Shown in pieces: positions 35,751-46,101 of a DNA stretch of 64,000 nucleotides. The translations under genes were made by a program, and so were the position numbers. Position 1 is the stretch's first letter, and every line of letters begins with the position of its first letter. Below the pieces are notes generated by a model. It worked only from the letters and a program-made list of their open reading frames with translations. It searched no databases and was not told the origin of the DNA. Origin of the DNA: Pleomorphomonas diazotrophica (lineage in GTDB: Bacteria > Pseudomonadota > Alphaproteobacteria > Rhizobiales > Pleomorphomonadaceae); assembly GCF_002844595.1 (NCBI RefSeq), contig NZ_PJNW01000008.1, positions 1 through 64,000 on the forward strand. The letters run 5' to 3'.

Positions 35751-36679
35751 TTCTTCTCTCGCGCGTACCACTGGACGGGGGTGATGGCGATCAGCACCAG
35801 CACCATCAGGACGATGGCCAGCGCCGAGGCGAGGCCGACCTGCCGGTGGGCGAAGGCGAGCCGGTAGATTTCGAGGCCGGGCACCATGGTGGTGATGCCG
35901 GGGCCGCCGCCGGTCGCGATGTAGACGATGTCGAAGCTGGCCAGTGCCGAGATGACGGTGACCGTGACGCAGACGCCGATCTCCTGCCGGAGGCCGGGCA
36001 GCGTGACGTAGCGGAACTCGTGCCAGGGTCTGGCGCCGTCGAGCCGGGCCGCCTCGTAGAGGCTGGGATCGATCTTGGTGATGCCGGTGACCAGCAGCAT
36101 GGTGCAGAGGCCGAGCAGCACCCAGGCGCCGATGATGCCAACGGCGGGCAGGGCGAAGTCGAAGTCGCCGAGCCACCCGCGCGTCCAGTCGGCAAGGCCG
36201 ACGGCGGTCAACATCTGATTGACGAGACCGGTCGAGGCGAACATCCAGCTCCAGGCGATACCGGCGGCGACCAGCGGGATCACCTGCGGCAGGAACAGAA
36301 CCGTGCGCGTCAGCGTGCCGAAGGTGCCGGCCATGTGGCCGCGGATCGCTGAGGCCACGGCGAGGCCGAGCAGGACCGGGATCACCGTGAAATAGAGCAC
36401 CAGCTCGAAGGCGTTGCCGATGATCGAGAGAAGGTCGGGGTCGGTCAGCACCGTCACATAGTTGGCAAGCCCGGTGAACCGGGCCTTGCCGATGCCGTCC
36501 CAACGCAGCGTCGAGTAGTAGAGCGACATGATGAGCGGAGCCAGCACGAACACGGCATAGGCTGTGAAGGCCGGCAACACGAACAGTATGGCCGTATATC
36601 GAGCCCTGCGGCTCCGCCCGGTCGGCAGAAGTCGCAAGGCCCGCGGCCGAGCGTCGGTGAGGGGCGTTCCGTCGGTCAT
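35747..36679 (-). CDS. Sugar ABC transporter permease (first subunit)
   Basis: 310 residues from ATG 36679, with GGAG 6 bases before it. Six membrane helices and the EAA motif EAARLDGARPWHEFRYVTLPGLR are present. The hydrophilic N-terminus of about 25 residues is normal for CUT1 first permeases. It lies 35 bases after the binding-protein gene in the operon. Confidence 0.94.
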   Translation of the reverse strand: MTDGTPLTDARPRALRLLPTGRSRRARYTAILFVLPAFTAYAVFVLAPLIMSLYYSTLRWDGIGKARFTGLANYVTVLTDPDLLSIIGNAFELVLYFTVIPVLLGLAVASAIRGHMAGTFGTLTRTVLFLPQVIPLVAAGIAWSWMFASTGLVNQMLTAVGLADWTRGWLGDFDFALPAVGIIGAWVLLGLCTMLLVTGITKIDPSLYEAARLDGARPWHEFRYVTLPGLRQEIGVCVTVTVISALASFDIVYIATGGGPGITTMVPGLEIYRLAFAHRQVGLASALAIVLMVLVLIAITPVQWYAREKK

Positions 36680-36714
36680 GCCGGGCTCCGCTCGTCTTCT
36701 TCGTCTCTCGCCGC

Positions 36715-38016
36715 TCAGCGGGAGAGTTGGGTCTCGTATTCCTTCTGGACCGCCTTCAGCAGGCCATCCGCCGTCTGCTGCCCGCCAATCATCTTCTGAA
36801 GTTCGGGCGTCCAGCCCGAGGCGAAGATGGCGCCGGTGGCGTTGGCGATGAAGTCCATGGCGCCGTTGTCCTTGGCGAGCGTCTGGCCGGCGGCCAGCGT
36901 CGCCTCGGTCACCGAGCCGGGCGTCACCGCGGGGATCGGCAGGTCGGCCGGGCCGCCGGGGTTGGAACCGCCGACTTCCACGTTGATTTTGCGCGCGTCG
37001 GGGTTGGTCGCCACCCAGTTGAGGAAGAAGGCGGCGCAATCGGCGTGGGCCGCCTTGGCAGCGATGCCGAAGGTGAGCGGGGCCGACATGGCGGCATGGC
37101 GGCCGCCGGCCTCGACGGAGGGCATCAAGAAGAAGCCGAATTTGCCCGTCGCCTGCTTGTCGAGATTGCCGGATTCCCAGTCGCCGTTGAACATGAACAG
37201 GCCTTCACCGCCGATGAAGCGGCTCATCATCTGGAAATACTCGATGGCGTTGGCGTCCTTCGGGAAGTAGCCGGCCTTGATCCAGCCTTCGAGATGCTGG
37301 GCCGCCTTGAGATTGTCGGGCGTGTCGATACTGGCGCCGTCCTTCTGGAAGATCCAGTCGTTGATCGGCTCCGGCGCGCCATAGGCGCCCATCAGGTTCT
37401 GCAGCGGGAAGGCGAGGCCGCCGGTGGCCTTGTTCCACTGCATGATCGGCTGGATGCCGGCCTCCTTGGCCTTGGCGAGGGCGGCGTCGAGATCGGCCAG
37501 CGACTTCGGCGCTTCCGTCATCCCGACCTTGGCGGCCAGCTCCTTGTTGTAGAACACGCCGGTCATCGAGTAGTTGAGACCCATGGCATAGAGCGAGCCG
37601 CTGCCGCGCGGCCGTCCGCCCTGCTCGACCCGCAACTGAACGAGCTGCGACGGCGGGAACTTGTCCCAGCCGAAGGCCGTGAAATAGGGGTCGAGGTTGG
37701 CGAGGAGGTCGTTGGCGACGAGATCGCTCATGGTCGGCAGCCGGATGAGATCCGGCGCGTCGTCCTCCGACAGCGTGCGCGGGCTGTTCTCCAGGAGGTT
37801 GGCGAACTGGTCTTCCTTGATGTCGAAGGTCACGTTCGGAAACTGCCGGGTGAACTCTTCGGCCAGCTTGGTCGGCAATGGGAAACCCGTCTCGAAATAG
37901 GCGTTGAGCACCACCGGATCGGCGCCGCAGCTTGGCGCGGCCTCAGCGCCGCCGGACAGGAGCGTCACCGGAAGGGCGACGCCGAACAACAGCCTTGTGG
38001 AAAGCCTGGCTCTCAT
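36715..38016 (-). CDS. Sugar ABC transporter substrate-binding protein
   Basis: 433 residues from ATG 38016, preceded by AAGGAGG at 8 bases; ATG 38022 is too close to the ribosome site. A signal peptide (RLLFGVALPVTLLSGGAEA) is followed by a family-1 solute-binding fold (VVLNAYFETGFPLPTKLAEEF). The protein is periplasmic and binds an unknown sugar, most likely an oligosaccharide or polyol. It begins the transporter part of the operon. Confidence 0.93.
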   Translation of the reverse strand: MRARLSTRLLFGVALPVTLLSGGAEAAPSCGADPVVLNAYFETGFPLPTKLAEEFTRQFPNVTFDIKEDQFANLLENSPRTLSEDDAPDLIRLPTMSDLVANDLLANLDPYFTAFGWDKFPPSQLVQLRVEQGGRPRGSGSLYAMGLNYSMTGVFYNKELAAKVGMTEAPKSLADLDAALAKAKEAGIQPIMQWNKATGGLAFPLQNLMGAYGAPEPINDWIFQKDGASIDTPDNLKAAQHLEGWIKAGYFPKDANAIEYFQMMSRFIGGEGLFMFNGDWESGNLDKQATGKFGFFLMPSVEAGGRHAAMSAPLTFGIAAKAAHADCAAFFLNWVATNPDARKINVEVGGSNPGGPADLPIPAVTPGSVTEATLAAGQTLAKDNGAMDFIANATGAIFASGWTPELQKMIGGQQTADGLLKAVQKEYETQLSR

Positions 38017-38117
38017 GATCATCTCCTCCTTATACGCCGGCAAGCGGCGGCTGGCCGCTCCGTCTCCATCTCCCGCCGCGCCGCCCGGCTCCTCAGCCAC
38101 GGACGTCGGCGGCCTCC

Positions 38118-39278
38118 TCACACCAGCGAGCGCAGCGCGTCGATGATCGCCGTCGCCCGCCGATCCTCAGGCCCCATCATCCAGTTGGTGACGAAGCCAA
38201 ACCCGATCCGGCGTTCCGGATCGGCAAAGCCAACCTGGCCGCCGGCGCCGTCATGCCCGAAGCATTTCGGCCCGGTGTAGCGGCGGGCCTCCGAATCGAG
38301 CTGAAAACCGGCACCCCAGCGCGCGTAGGGCGGAATGGCCGCGAACACCGGCTCGCCGCCCGACCGCTCCTTGGTGGCGGCAGCAATTGTCTCGTCGTCG
38401 AGCAGGCGGACGCCGCTGGTGGAAACCACTGTCGCCGACCAGATGGCGGCGAGAGCCCGTGCCGAGGCGATGCCGCCGGCCCCGGGTATCTCGGCCGCCC
38501 TGATGCGGCGGTCGTTGAAGCCGCCATCGGCAGTGACGAGGTCGGCGGGCAGCGCCGACCCCAGCGTCATCGCGCGGTAGGGCCAGTTGGGGGCGGGCTT
38601 CAGCGCTTCCGTGGCCCAGAGTTCGCTGAGCGCCGGACTGACTTGCAGATGGGCCGGCCGATCCGCCTCGCTGTCCGGCAAGCCGATCCAGGCGTCGACG
38701 CCAAGCGGGCCGGCGATCATCTCCTGAAACAGGCGGCCGACGCTGCAGCCGGCGATCCGCCTGATCACCTCGCCATTGAGCCAGCCGTGGGTGATGGCAT
38801 GGTAGGCATAACCGGTGCCCGGTTCCCACAGCGGCTCCTGCGCCGCCAGCACGGCCGCCATGCGGTCCCAATCGACGATATCGGCCTCGGTAAGGTCGGC
38901 CCGCGTCGCCGACAGACCGGCCCGATGGGACAGGGCGTCGCCGACGGTGACCTTCGCCTTGCCGGCCGTCGCGAACTCCGGCCAGTGGCGGCTCACCGGA
39001 TCGTCATAGGAAAGGCGCCCGTCTTGCACGAGGCGCGCCGCCAGGATCGACAGCAGCCCCTTGGTGCAGGAGAAGACCACCGAGGGCGTGTCGTCAGTCC
39101 AGGCGCGACCATCGCGTTCGTCGGCGATGCCGCCCCAGAGGTCGACGACCGTCTCGCCGTCGATCCGCACCGAAAGCGCCGCGCCCATGGTCGGATGGCC
39201 CGCAAAGCTGTCGGCAAAGGCGTCTGCCAGTGGTTCGAAGCCGGGAGCCATGGTGCCGGAGATGAGGGGCGCCATCAT
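38118..39278 (-). CDS. Serine hydrolase, class C beta-lactamase-like
   Basis: 386 residues; a second in-frame ATG lies 3 bases on. The SxxK active site is S70-C-T-K73 in VVFSCTKGLLS and the Tyr-x-(N/S) region appears in TGYAYHAITHGWL. The family includes esterases and EstB-like enzymes as well as beta-lactamases; without a signal peptide it is likely a cytosolic esterase acting on the imported compound. It overlaps the glycosidase-like gene upstream by 4 bases and sits within the sugar operon. Confidence 0.86.
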   Translation of the reverse strand: MMAPLISGTMAPGFEPLADAFADSFAGHPTMGAALSVRIDGETVVDLWGGIADERDGRAWTDDTPSVVFSCTKGLLSILAARLVQDGRLSYDDPVSRHWPEFATAGKAKVTVGDALSHRAGLSATRADLTEADIVDWDRMAAVLAAQEPLWEPGTGYAYHAITHGWLNGEVIRRIAGCSVGRLFQEMIAGPLGVDAWIGLPDSEADRPAHLQVSPALSELWATEALKPAPNWPYRAMTLGSALPADLVTADGGFNDRRIRAAEIPGAGGIASARALAAIWSATVVSTSGVRLLDDETIAAATKERSGGEPVFAAIPPYARWGAGFQLDSEARRYTGPKCFGHDGAGGQVGFADPERRIGFGFVTNWMMGPEDRRATAIIDALRSLV

Positions 39279-40216
39279 CTGTCCTCCAAGGCAAGGTAGC
39301 CGTCGGCATCGACCGTCAGGGCCATCGGGTCGGAAAGGCCGACGACGTCGCCGCCCTCAAAGAGGCAAGCGAGAAGCATCGGCTTTTTCTGCCGGTCGCA
39401 CACGACGCGACCGGAATAATGGCTTTCGGGCAGCAGAAGCCGCGCCTCCGACGGGCAGACGTGGTCGAGTGAGGCCAGCGGCATCGTCCAGATGCCGCCG
39501 ATACCCCCGGCCCTGTCACCGGCGAGCTTGCTGCTGTCGCAACTGAAGACCATGTGGGCGCAGCCCCCGACGTCGACGATCTGCATGACTTCGATATGAG
39601 CGTAGCCACTGCCCGGTAGTGACAATGGCGGCGCCGCCAGCCAGTGATCGAGATCCCTCGACGTGGCATGGCCGACGATCCCCCGGTCGAGCGGGTCGCC
39701 ATCGCGGCTTCGCGCCGTTAACAGCATGTGCCAGTTGCCATCGGTGCCGCGGAACACCCAAGGGTCGCGCCAAGCCTCTTCGGGCCAGGGCGACGAGCCC
39801 AGCGTTTCGTACCAGCGGCGATCGGCCGACAAGAGCGAGCCGGGGCGCTTCTTCCAGACATTGAGGTCGGTCGATACCGCAAGCCCCACCGTCTCGACAT
39901 TGGCTGGCCCTTTCTCGGACAGAAAGCGTGCGCCGGTGTAGAACATGCGCCAGAGCCCGGTGTCGTCGCGCACCACGCAACCCGTCCAGACGGCCGTCGC
40001 GTCGAAGGCCTCCTCCTCACCGCGTTCGAGAACCGGCCCACGATCGGTCCAGTGCCGGAGGTCGGTGGAAACGGCATGCCCGATGCGGGCGTTGCGGTGG
40101 CGGGCGTCGGGGTGGCCGAGCGACCTGGGAGCATTGAGGAAATAGAGATGATAGGTCGCCCCGTCATCGGCGATCCAGAAATCCCAGACCCAGCTTTGTG
40201 GCGGGCAGAAAACCAT
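39275..40216 (-). CDS. Glycoside hydrolase, GH32/43/68-like five-blade propeller
   Basis: 313 residues from ATG 40216; a GTG at 40228 adds four residues. The propeller pattern is visible with WVWDFWIADDGATYHLYFLN, DLRHWTDRGPVL, EEAWRDPWVFRG and GIVGHATSRDLDHW. RDP in EEAWRDPWVF is the motif of GH32/GH68-type enzymes. It is cytosolic (no signal peptide). As first gene after the LacI operator it probably hydrolyses the imported glycoside. Confidence 0.8.
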   Translation of the reverse strand: MVFCPPQSWVWDFWIADDGATYHLYFLNAPRSLGHPDARHRNARIGHAVSTDLRHWTDRGPVLERGEEEAFDATAVWTGCVVRDDTGLWRMFYTGARFLSEKGPANVETVGLAVSTDLNVWKKRPGSLLSADRRWYETLGSSPWPEEAWRDPWVFRGTDGNWHMLLTARSRDGDPLDRGIVGHATSRDLDHWLAAPPLSLPGSGYAHIEVMQIVDVGGCAHMVFSCDSSKLAGDRAGGIGGIWTMPLASLDHVCPSEARLLLPESHYSGRVVCDRQKKPMLLACLFEGGDVVGLSDPMALTVDADGYLALEDR

Positions 40217-40233
40217 GGTGCGTCCCACAGCCC

Positions 40234-40268
40234 TTTGCTAAACCATCCTTGCTAAAACCATTTAGCAA
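40234..40268. promoter_or_regulatory. LacI-family operator
   Basis: Perfect inverted repeat TTGCTAAAACCATTTAGCAA (40249-40268) with an extra half-site TTTGCTAAA at 40234-40242. It sits between the lacI-type gene and the glycosidase operon, 33 bases from the latter's start, so the regulator likely represses the operon and perhaps itself. Confidence 0.85.
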
Positions 40269-40368
40269 ATGCAATGGGCGGCGAAAGTTGTCAAGTGGCC
40301 TTAGGTCCGGCTATCCCAATGGTGATGGACGCGGGCTGAAAGAGCTGCAGTAGCGGAGAAGCGAACGA

Positions 40369-41394
40369 GTGCAGAAAAAGCGGGTCACTCTGGCCGACGT
40401 CGCCCGCCTTGCCGGGTTGTCGCCGACGGCCGCATCGATGATTCTCACCGGCCGGCCGGACACCCGTCTTTCTGCCGAAGCGCATGCCAAGGTGCATGCC
40501 GCTGCGGCGGAGCTCGGCTATCGTCCCAACGTGGCGGCCCGTGCCCTCAGGACCGATCAGTCGCGATCGATCGCCTTCATTTCAGACTATGTCGCGACCA
40601 CCCGTTTTGCCAGCGGGCTCATTCGCGGTGCGCTGTCCGCCGCAGACGCTGCCAAGAACGTCCTCTTGGTGCTGGAGACCGGCGGCGAGCCGGCGCGGAC
40701 GCTGCGGGCGATCGAGGCGGCGCTCGACCGTCAGGTCGACGGGGTGATTCTGGCGGCCATGCGGGCCCGCGAGGTTTTTCTTCCGGATATCGCCATTCCC
40801 GTGCCGACTGTCATGTTGAACGGCACCAACGCCCGCTTTCCAACCTCGGTGCTGCCGGACGAGTTCGAGGGCGGCCGGACCGCGGTTCGGCTTCTGGTGG
40901 AGGCAGGCGTCACCGATCGCCTCGTGCTGCTCGGGCACAATCCCGAGGACGAGCGCGGGCAGTTCCGCTCCGAGCCCATTTCGCGGCGTCTCGCCGGCAT
41001 CCGGGCCGAGATGGCCGCCCATGGGCTGACCTTCGCCACCGAGCTGAGCTCCTGGGATTGGGAGGTGGCGAACGGCTACGACCTGGTGCGGCGCCTGCTC
41101 CGCAAGGAGCGCCCGAAAGGGCTGCTCTGCCTCAACGACCGCCTGGCGTTCGGCGCCTATCAGGCCCTCGGCGAGGCCCACCTGTCGATCCCCGGCGACG
41201 TGGCGCTGATCTCCTTCGACAATGACGAGCTGGCGTCCTATCTCCGCCCCGGCCTCACCACCATAGCGCTGCCGCACGGGAACATGGGGCAACTCGCCAT
41301 CGAGTTGCTGCTCGGGGCAAAGCCGGCAGCGGGCGAGCATCTGGTGCCGATGTCGGCCGTGCGTCGGGGTTCCCTTCCGACGACCACCCTCTAG
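40369..41394 (+). CDS. LacI-family transcriptional regulator
   Basis: 341 residues from GTG 40369 with GGAGAA upstream. N-terminal LacI helix-turn-helix and hinge (VTLADVARLAGLSPTAASM and ELGYRPNVAARALR), then a periplasmic-binding-protein-like effector domain ending with the IALPHGNMGQLAIELLL signature. It is divergent from the operon and has a strong operator in the intergenic region. The effector is probably the imported sugar or its phosphate. Confidence 0.93.
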   Translation: MQKKRVTLADVARLAGLSPTAASMILTGRPDTRLSAEAHAKVHAAAAELGYRPNVAARALRTDQSRSIAFISDYVATTRFASGLIRGALSAADAAKNVLLVLETGGEPARTLRAIEAALDRQVDGVILAAMRAREVFLPDIAIPVPTVMLNGTNARFPTSVLPDEFEGGRTAVRLLVEAGVTDRLVLLGHNPEDERGQFRSEPISRRLAGIRAEMAAHGLTFATELSSWDWEVANGYDLVRRLLRKERPKGLLCLNDRLAFGAYQALGEAHLSIPGDVALISFDNDELASYLRPGLTTIALPHGNMGQLAIELLLGAKPAAGEHLVPMSAVRRGSLPTTTL

Positions 41395-41581
41395 TTGGGT
41401 GGCATCCCGGCCGCCATAGTTCCGCCAACAGCCCGCCGCATGGAAGCGAAAACGCCGCGAAAGGGCTTCTCGCCGCTTTGCGCGTGCCTTGCTCGCGGGA
41501 AAAGCCGGCTTTGCTGACGAAATTCCTTGAAAGGCGGCGAAAAGGATCGCAAGGAAAGCCGGAAAGGGACGGCGCGGCATC

Positions 41582-41791
41582 ATGGCAGGCGACGACGGCA
41601 CGACAAGGGGCGGCGCGGGACGCGACGCCAAGGCGGAACGGGAGCGGCGTCTTGCCGAGGCCCTGCGCGAAAACCTGCTGAAGCGCAAGGCGCAGGCGCG
41701 CGGCCGTCGTGCCGGCGAGGCCGACCAGCGGGCCGGGCTCGCCGCGGCGCAGCCGGATCAGGCCAAGACGCCGGGCGGCGCCGACGAGTAG
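41582..41791 (+). CDS. Conserved small protein upstream of murA
   Basis: 69 residues, charged and alanine-rich: [28 protein letters not shown], then a disordered tail. Small proteins with this exact helix-rich pattern sit next to murA in many Hyphomicrobiales. Function unknown. It runs 59 bases ahead of murA in the same direction. Confidence 0.72.
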   Translation: MAGDDGTTRGGAGRDAKAERERRLAEALRENLLKRKAQARGRRAGEADQRAGLAAAQPDQAKTPGGADE

Positions 41792-41850
41792 CGCCGCGGG
41801 CCGCACGACCGAACATGGATTTTTGCCGGCGTCGCCGGCCAGAGGTGAAG

Positions 41851-43140
41851 ATGGACAAGATCAGGATCGTCGGCGGCAACCCGCTCAACGGCATCATTCC
41901 GATTTCCGGCGCCAAGAATGCGGCCCTGCCGCTGATGATCGCCAGCCTGCTGACCGACGAGACGCTGACGCTGGAAAACGTGCCCCGTCTCGCCGACGTG
42001 CGTCAGCTCACCAATATCCTCGTCAATCATGGCGTCGACTACGGCGTCAACGGCAAGCGCCAGGGCGAAGGGCTTCTGACCGGCCAGACCGTGTCGCTCA
42101 CCGCCCGCTCGATCACCGACACCACCGCGCCCTATGAGCTGGTCTCCACGATGCGTGCGAGCTTCTGGGTGATCGGGCCGCTTCTCGCCCGCATGCACGC
42201 GGCGCGCGTGTCGCTGCCCGGCGGCTGCGCCATCGGCACGCGGCCGGTCGACCTGTTCCTGATGGGTCTCGAGAAGCTGGGCGCCAACATCGACGTCGAG
42301 GGCGGCTATGTGGTGGCCAAGGCGCCGGGCGGCCTTGTCGGCAACCGCGTCGTCTTCCCCAAGGTGTCGGTCGGCGCCACCCACGTCATCATGATGGCGG
42401 CGACGCTCGCCAAGGGCGAGACGGTGATCGAGAACGCCGCCCGCGAGCCCGAGGTGGTCGACCTCGCCCGCTGCCTCTCCGCCATGGGCGCGCGCATCAC
42501 CGGCGCCGGCACGTCGACCATCGTCATCGAAGGCGTCGACCGCCTGCGCGGTGCCCGTCACCGCGTCGTTGCCGATCGCATCGAGACCGGCACCTATGCC
42601 ATGGCCGTGGCGATGACCGGCGGCGACGTGCTGCTGGAGGGCGCCGAGGCGTCCTTGCTGGAAGCGCCCATCGAGGTGCTGCGTCAGGTCGGCACCGAGA
42701 TCGACGAGACCAACAGCGGCCTGCGCGTTCGGCGCAACGGGGCCGGCATCGTGGCCGCCGACATCGTCACCGATCCCTTCCCCGGCTTCCCGACGGACTT
42801 GCAGGCGCAATTCATGGCGCTGATGACCCGGGCGCGCGGCACCGCCCGCATCACCGAGACCATTTTCGAGAACCGCTTCATGCATGTCGCCGAACTCGCC
42901 CGTTTCGGTGCGCACATCAGTCTGGAAGGGCAGGTCGCCACCGTCGAGGGCGTCGAGCGCCTGAAGGGCGCACCGGTGATGGCCACCGATCTCCGCGCTT
43001 CGGTGTCGCTGGTGATCGCCGGCCTCGCCGCCGAGGGCGAGACGGTGATCAACCGCGTCTACCACCTCGACCGTGGCTTCGAGCGGCTGGAAGACAAGAT
43101 CGGCCGCTGCGGCGCCGTCATCGAGCGGATCAGCGGCTGA
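41851..43140 (+). CDS. murA: UDP-N-acetylglucosamine 1-carboxyvinyltransferase
   Basis: 429 residues from ATG 41851. It catalyses the first committed step of peptidoglycan synthesis, moving enolpyruvate from PEP to UDP-GlcNAc in the cytosol. Key features: K22 and N23 in [11 protein letters not shown], catalytic C126 in [13 protein letters not shown], and the C-terminal [15 protein letters not shown]. The cysteine is present, so the enzyme should be fosfomycin-sensitive. The frame opens further upstream but that stretch overlaps the small gene; the ATG gives normal family length. Confidence 0.97.
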   Translation: MDKIRIVGGNPLNGIIPISGAKNAALPLMIASLLTDETLTLENVPRLADVRQLTNILVNHGVDYGVNGKRQGEGLLTGQTVSLTARSITDTTAPYELVSTMRASFWVIGPLLARMHAARVSLPGGCAIGTRPVDLFLMGLEKLGANIDVEGGYVVAKAPGGLVGNRVVFPKVSVGATHVIMMAATLAKGETVIENAAREPEVVDLARCLSAMGARITGAGTSTIVIEGVDRLRGARHRVVADRIETGTYAMAVAMTGGDVLLEGAEASLLEAPIEVLRQVGTEIDETNSGLRVRRNGAGIVAADIVTDPFPGFPTDLQAQFMALMTRARGTARITETIFENRFMHVAELARFGAHISLEGQVATVEGVERLKGAPVMATDLRASVSLVIAGLAAEGETVINRVYHLDRGFERLEDKIGRCGAVIERISG

Positions 43141-43144
43141 TATC

Positions 43145-43585
43145 ATGGATGTCGTGATCCGCGAGGCCGAGGCGAGCGACGAGGGAGCCTGGCGCCGTCT
43201 CTGGGCCGGCTATCTCGCCCACCTCGACAGCACGGTGCCGGATGAGGTCACCGCCCATACCTGGGCGCGCATCCTCGACCCGGGAAGCCCGGTGTTCTGC
43301 CGCCTCGCCATTGCGGACGACGCCGTGATCGGCTTCGCCGTCTGTCTTCTGCACGAGGGCAGTTGGGCGCTGACGCCGCACTGCTACCTCGAAGATCTTT
43401 TCGTCGATCCGGCAAGCCGCGGCCGCGGCGCCGGCCGGGCATTGATCGAGGATGTCCGCGCCCTCGCCAAGGCCAGGGGCTGGAACCGGCTCTACTGGCA
43501 CACCTATGAGGACAACCCGGCCCGCCGTCTCTACGACGGCTTCGCCCCGGCGAGCGGCATGGTCGTCTACAAGCTGACGCCCTGA
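43145..43585 (+). CDS. GNAT-family N-acetyltransferase
   Basis: 146 residues from ATG 43145, four bases after murA. Acetyl-CoA-binding motif A DLFVDPASRGRGAGRALIEDV and the C-terminal HTYEDNPARRLYDGF are typical. Substrate is unknown. The frame extends upstream into murA, which is not used as start. Confidence 0.86.
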   Translation: MDVVIREAEASDEGAWRRLWAGYLAHLDSTVPDEVTAHTWARILDPGSPVFCRLAIADDAVIGFAVCLLHEGSWALTPHCYLEDLFVDPASRGRGAGRALIEDVRALAKARGWNRLYWHTYEDNPARRLYDGFAPASGMVVYKLTP

Positions 43586-43682
43586 TCTGCCCGGTTCGGC
43601 GGCCCGCGCCGGACGTTGATATGGCCGGCGGCTCCGGCATAATGGCGGCCCCGGCCAAGCGCCTCTGGGAGGACCGGACGCC

Positions 43683-44180
43683 ATGATCGCCATCGACGCC
43701 TTCGATCCCGAACGCGACCTTCTCTTTGAACGTGTCGTGCAACTGCCGCGACGACTCATCTGGAAAGCCTGGACCGAGCCCGAGACGCTGATGAAGTGGT
43801 TCTGCCCCCGTCCCTGGGAGACGGTGAGCTGCCAGATTGATCTTTGGCCGGGCGGTCGCTTTGCAACCGTCATGCGCTCGCCCGAAGGCATCGAGGTGGC
43901 CGGAGCCCACTCCTATCTGGTCGTGGAGCCGGAAAGCCGTCTCATCTGGACGTCGGCGCTGACCGCCGGCTTTCGGCCGCACGCCCAGCCGACCAGCGAC
44001 ACCGACTTCGTCTTCACCGTGGCCCTGACTTTCTCGGACGAGGCGGGCGGCACCCGCTATCGGGCCCATGTCATGCATGCGACCCCCAAGGCGCGGCAGC
44101 GGCACGAGGACATGGGTTTTCAGGAGGGTTGGAGCACCGCGCTCGACCAACTTGTCGAGGCCATGGCCGGTCAGGTCTGA
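43683..44180 (+). CDS. SRPBCC / AHSA1-like protein
   Basis: 165 residues. START-like fold pattern VVQLPRRLIWKAWTEPETLMKWFCPRPWE, typical of the AHSA1 family, then FVFTVALTFSDEAGG and a final helix QEGWSTALDQLVEAM. Probably binds a hydrophobic ligand or assists folding; function is not assigned. It starts at ATG 43683 with GGGAGG about 12 bases away. Confidence 0.82.
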   Translation: MIAIDAFDPERDLLFERVVQLPRRLIWKAWTEPETLMKWFCPRPWETVSCQIDLWPGGRFATVMRSPEGIEVAGAHSYLVVEPESRLIWTSALTAGFRPHAQPTSDTDFVFTVALTFSDEAGGTRYRAHVMHATPKARQRHEDMGFQEGWSTALDQLVEAMAGQV

Positions 44181-44338
44181 CGCCGCTTGCCGCATCGAAG
44201 CGAACCGGCCTGTTTCCCTTCGCCCTTCAGGCGGCAAAGCCTTGCTTCGCCGCCTCATCCGCCCTATCTCAAGGCAACCTCGGCGGGGTGAGGTCTCCCT
44301 TTGCATCCCGCTGCCCTGACAGGAGCGGACAACCCTCC

Positions 44339-44770
44339 ATGGACATGCTGAAACTCGCGGCTCTCGACGCCGAAGACCTCAAGGTGATCGCCGCCCACGC
44401 GCAGGACGCCGTCGGCAAGGTCGGCGACATCGTCTGGCGGCCGGCCGAGCATCGCCTTACCCTGGAACTCAACCGCTTTGCCTGGGAAAAGGCCGGCGGC
44501 CGTACCAAGGAACGCCGGCGCACGCTTCTGCATTTCGCCCGCGTCGGCGCGGTCAAGTCGGCCCATATCCGGCGCGATTTTCCCGATGCCATCGTCAGCC
44601 TGCTCACCATCCGCTTCGAGGGGCAGGACGACGACCCGTCGGGACGCATCTTCCTGGAGTTTGCCGGCGGCGGATCGATGCGGCTCGACGTCGAGTGCAT
44701 CGAGGCGAGCCTGACCGATCTCGGCGCCGCCTGGGCCACCGAGCATCAGCCGCGCCACGATCTCAACTGA
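44339..44770 (+). CDS. DUF2948 family protein
   Basis: 143 residues from ATG 44339: LAALDAEDLKVIAAHAQDAV, RLTLELNRFAWEKAGG, RRRTLLHFARVGAVKSAHI and RLDVECIEASLTDLG, the DUF2948 pattern. The gene is typically found just before hisD in Hyphomicrobiales, as here (36 bases). Function unknown. Confidence 0.87.
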   Translation: MDMLKLAALDAEDLKVIAAHAQDAVGKVGDIVWRPAEHRLTLELNRFAWEKAGGRTKERRRTLLHFARVGAVKSAHIRRDFPDAIVSLLTIRFEGQDDDPSGRIFLEFAGGGSMRLDVECIEASLTDLGAAWATEHQPRHDLN

Positions 44771-44806
44771 CCGCCCGATCCTTTCGTTCTTCCGCTGGAG
44801 AGACCC

Positions 44807-46096
44807 GTGGCTATCCGCCTCGATGACCGCGCGCCCGATTTCGAGGCTCGCTTTTCCGCCTTCCTGACCACCAAGCGCGAGGTGTCGGCCGACGTCGACG
44901 CCGCCGTTGCCGACATCATCGCCGACGTGCGCGCCCGTGGCGATGCCGCGCTCCACGACTGGACGGGAAAGCTCGACCGCTTCGACAGCCGTGCCCGCGG
45001 CCTCCGCGTCTCCGAGGCGGAGATCGATGCGGCCGTCGCCGCGGTCAAGCCCGAGGTTATGGAGGCGCTGAAGCTCGCCCGCGACCGCATCGAGAGCCAC
45101 CACGCTCGCCAGAAGCCGGGGAACGACCGGTACACCGATGCCATCGGCGTCGAACTGGGCTCGATCTGGACGGCCATCGAGGCGGTGGGCCTCTACGTGC
45201 CGGGCGGCACGGCGAGCTACCCTTCGAGCGTGCTGATGAATGCGGTTCCGGCCAAGGTGGCCGGCGTCGATCGTCTGGTCATGGTGGTGCCGACGCCGGG
45301 CGGCGAGGTCAACTCGCTGGTGCTGGCCGCCGCCCGGCTCGCCGGCGTCGACGAGGTCTACCGGATCGGCGGCGCGCAGGCGGTGGCGGCGCTCGCCTAT
45401 GGCACCGAGACCATCCGGCCGGTGGCCAAGATCGTCGGCCCCGGCAACGCCTATGTCGCCGCCGCCAAGCGCCGGGTGTTCGGCACCGTCGGCATCGACA
45501 TGATCGCCGGTCCGTCGGAGGTGCTGGTCATCGCCGACCGCGACAACGATCCCGACTGGATCGCCGCCGATCTGCTCGCCCAGGCCGAGCATGACAAGGC
45601 GGCGCAGTCCATCCTGATCACCGACGACGTCGCCCTCGCCGATGCGGTGGAAAAGGCGGTCGAACGCCAACTCGCGGCACTGCCGCGCGGCGGCATCGCC
45701 AGCGACTCCTGGCGCGACTACGGCGCCGTCATCCTGGTCGAGAGCCTCGACGGGGCCATACCGCTCAGCGACCGCATCGCGCCCGAACATCTGGAACTGG
45801 CCGTCGCCGACCCCGAGGCCATGCTGGGCCGCATCCGCAACGCCGGCGCCATCTTCATTGGTCATCACACACCGGAAGCCGTCGGCGACTATGTCGGCGG
45901 CTCCAACCACGTGTTGCCCACCGCGCGCTCGGCCCGCTTCTCGTCGGGTCTAGGCGTGCTCGATTTCATGAAGCGCACGTCGCTTCTGAAGGTGCCGCCG
46001 ATGGCGTTGAGACAGATCGGCCCGGCCGCCATCGCCCTTGCCGAAGTCGAGGGGCTTGGCGGGCATGCGCGGAGCGTGTCGATCCGCCTTAATTGA
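44807..46096 (+). CDS. hisD: Histidinol dehydrogenase
   Basis: 429 residues from GTG 44807 with GGAG 6 bases upstream. It catalyses the last two oxidations of histidine synthesis (L-histidinol to L-histidine) using NAD and zinc. [47 protein letters not shown], the zinc-site region [11 protein letters not shown] and the end-region [22 protein letters not shown] are conserved. Normal family length. Confidence 0.97.
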   Translation: MAIRLDDRAPDFEARFSAFLTTKREVSADVDAAVADIIADVRARGDAALHDWTGKLDRFDSRARGLRVSEAEIDAAVAAVKPEVMEALKLARDRIESHHARQKPGNDRYTDAIGVELGSIWTAIEAVGLYVPGGTASYPSSVLMNAVPAKVAGVDRLVMVVPTPGGEVNSLVLAAARLAGVDEVYRIGGAQAVAALAYGTETIRPVAKIVGPGNAYVAAAKRRVFGTVGIDMIAGPSEVLVIADRDNDPDWIAADLLAQAEHDKAAQSILITDDVALADAVEKAVERQLAALPRGGIASDSWRDYGAVILVESLDGAIPLSDRIAPEHLELAVADPEAMLGRIRNAGAIFIGHHTPEAVGDYVGGSNHVLPTARSARFSSGLGVLDFMKRTSLLKVPPMALRQIGPAAIALAEVEGLGGHARSVSIRLN

Positions 46097-46101
46097 CCGG
46101 C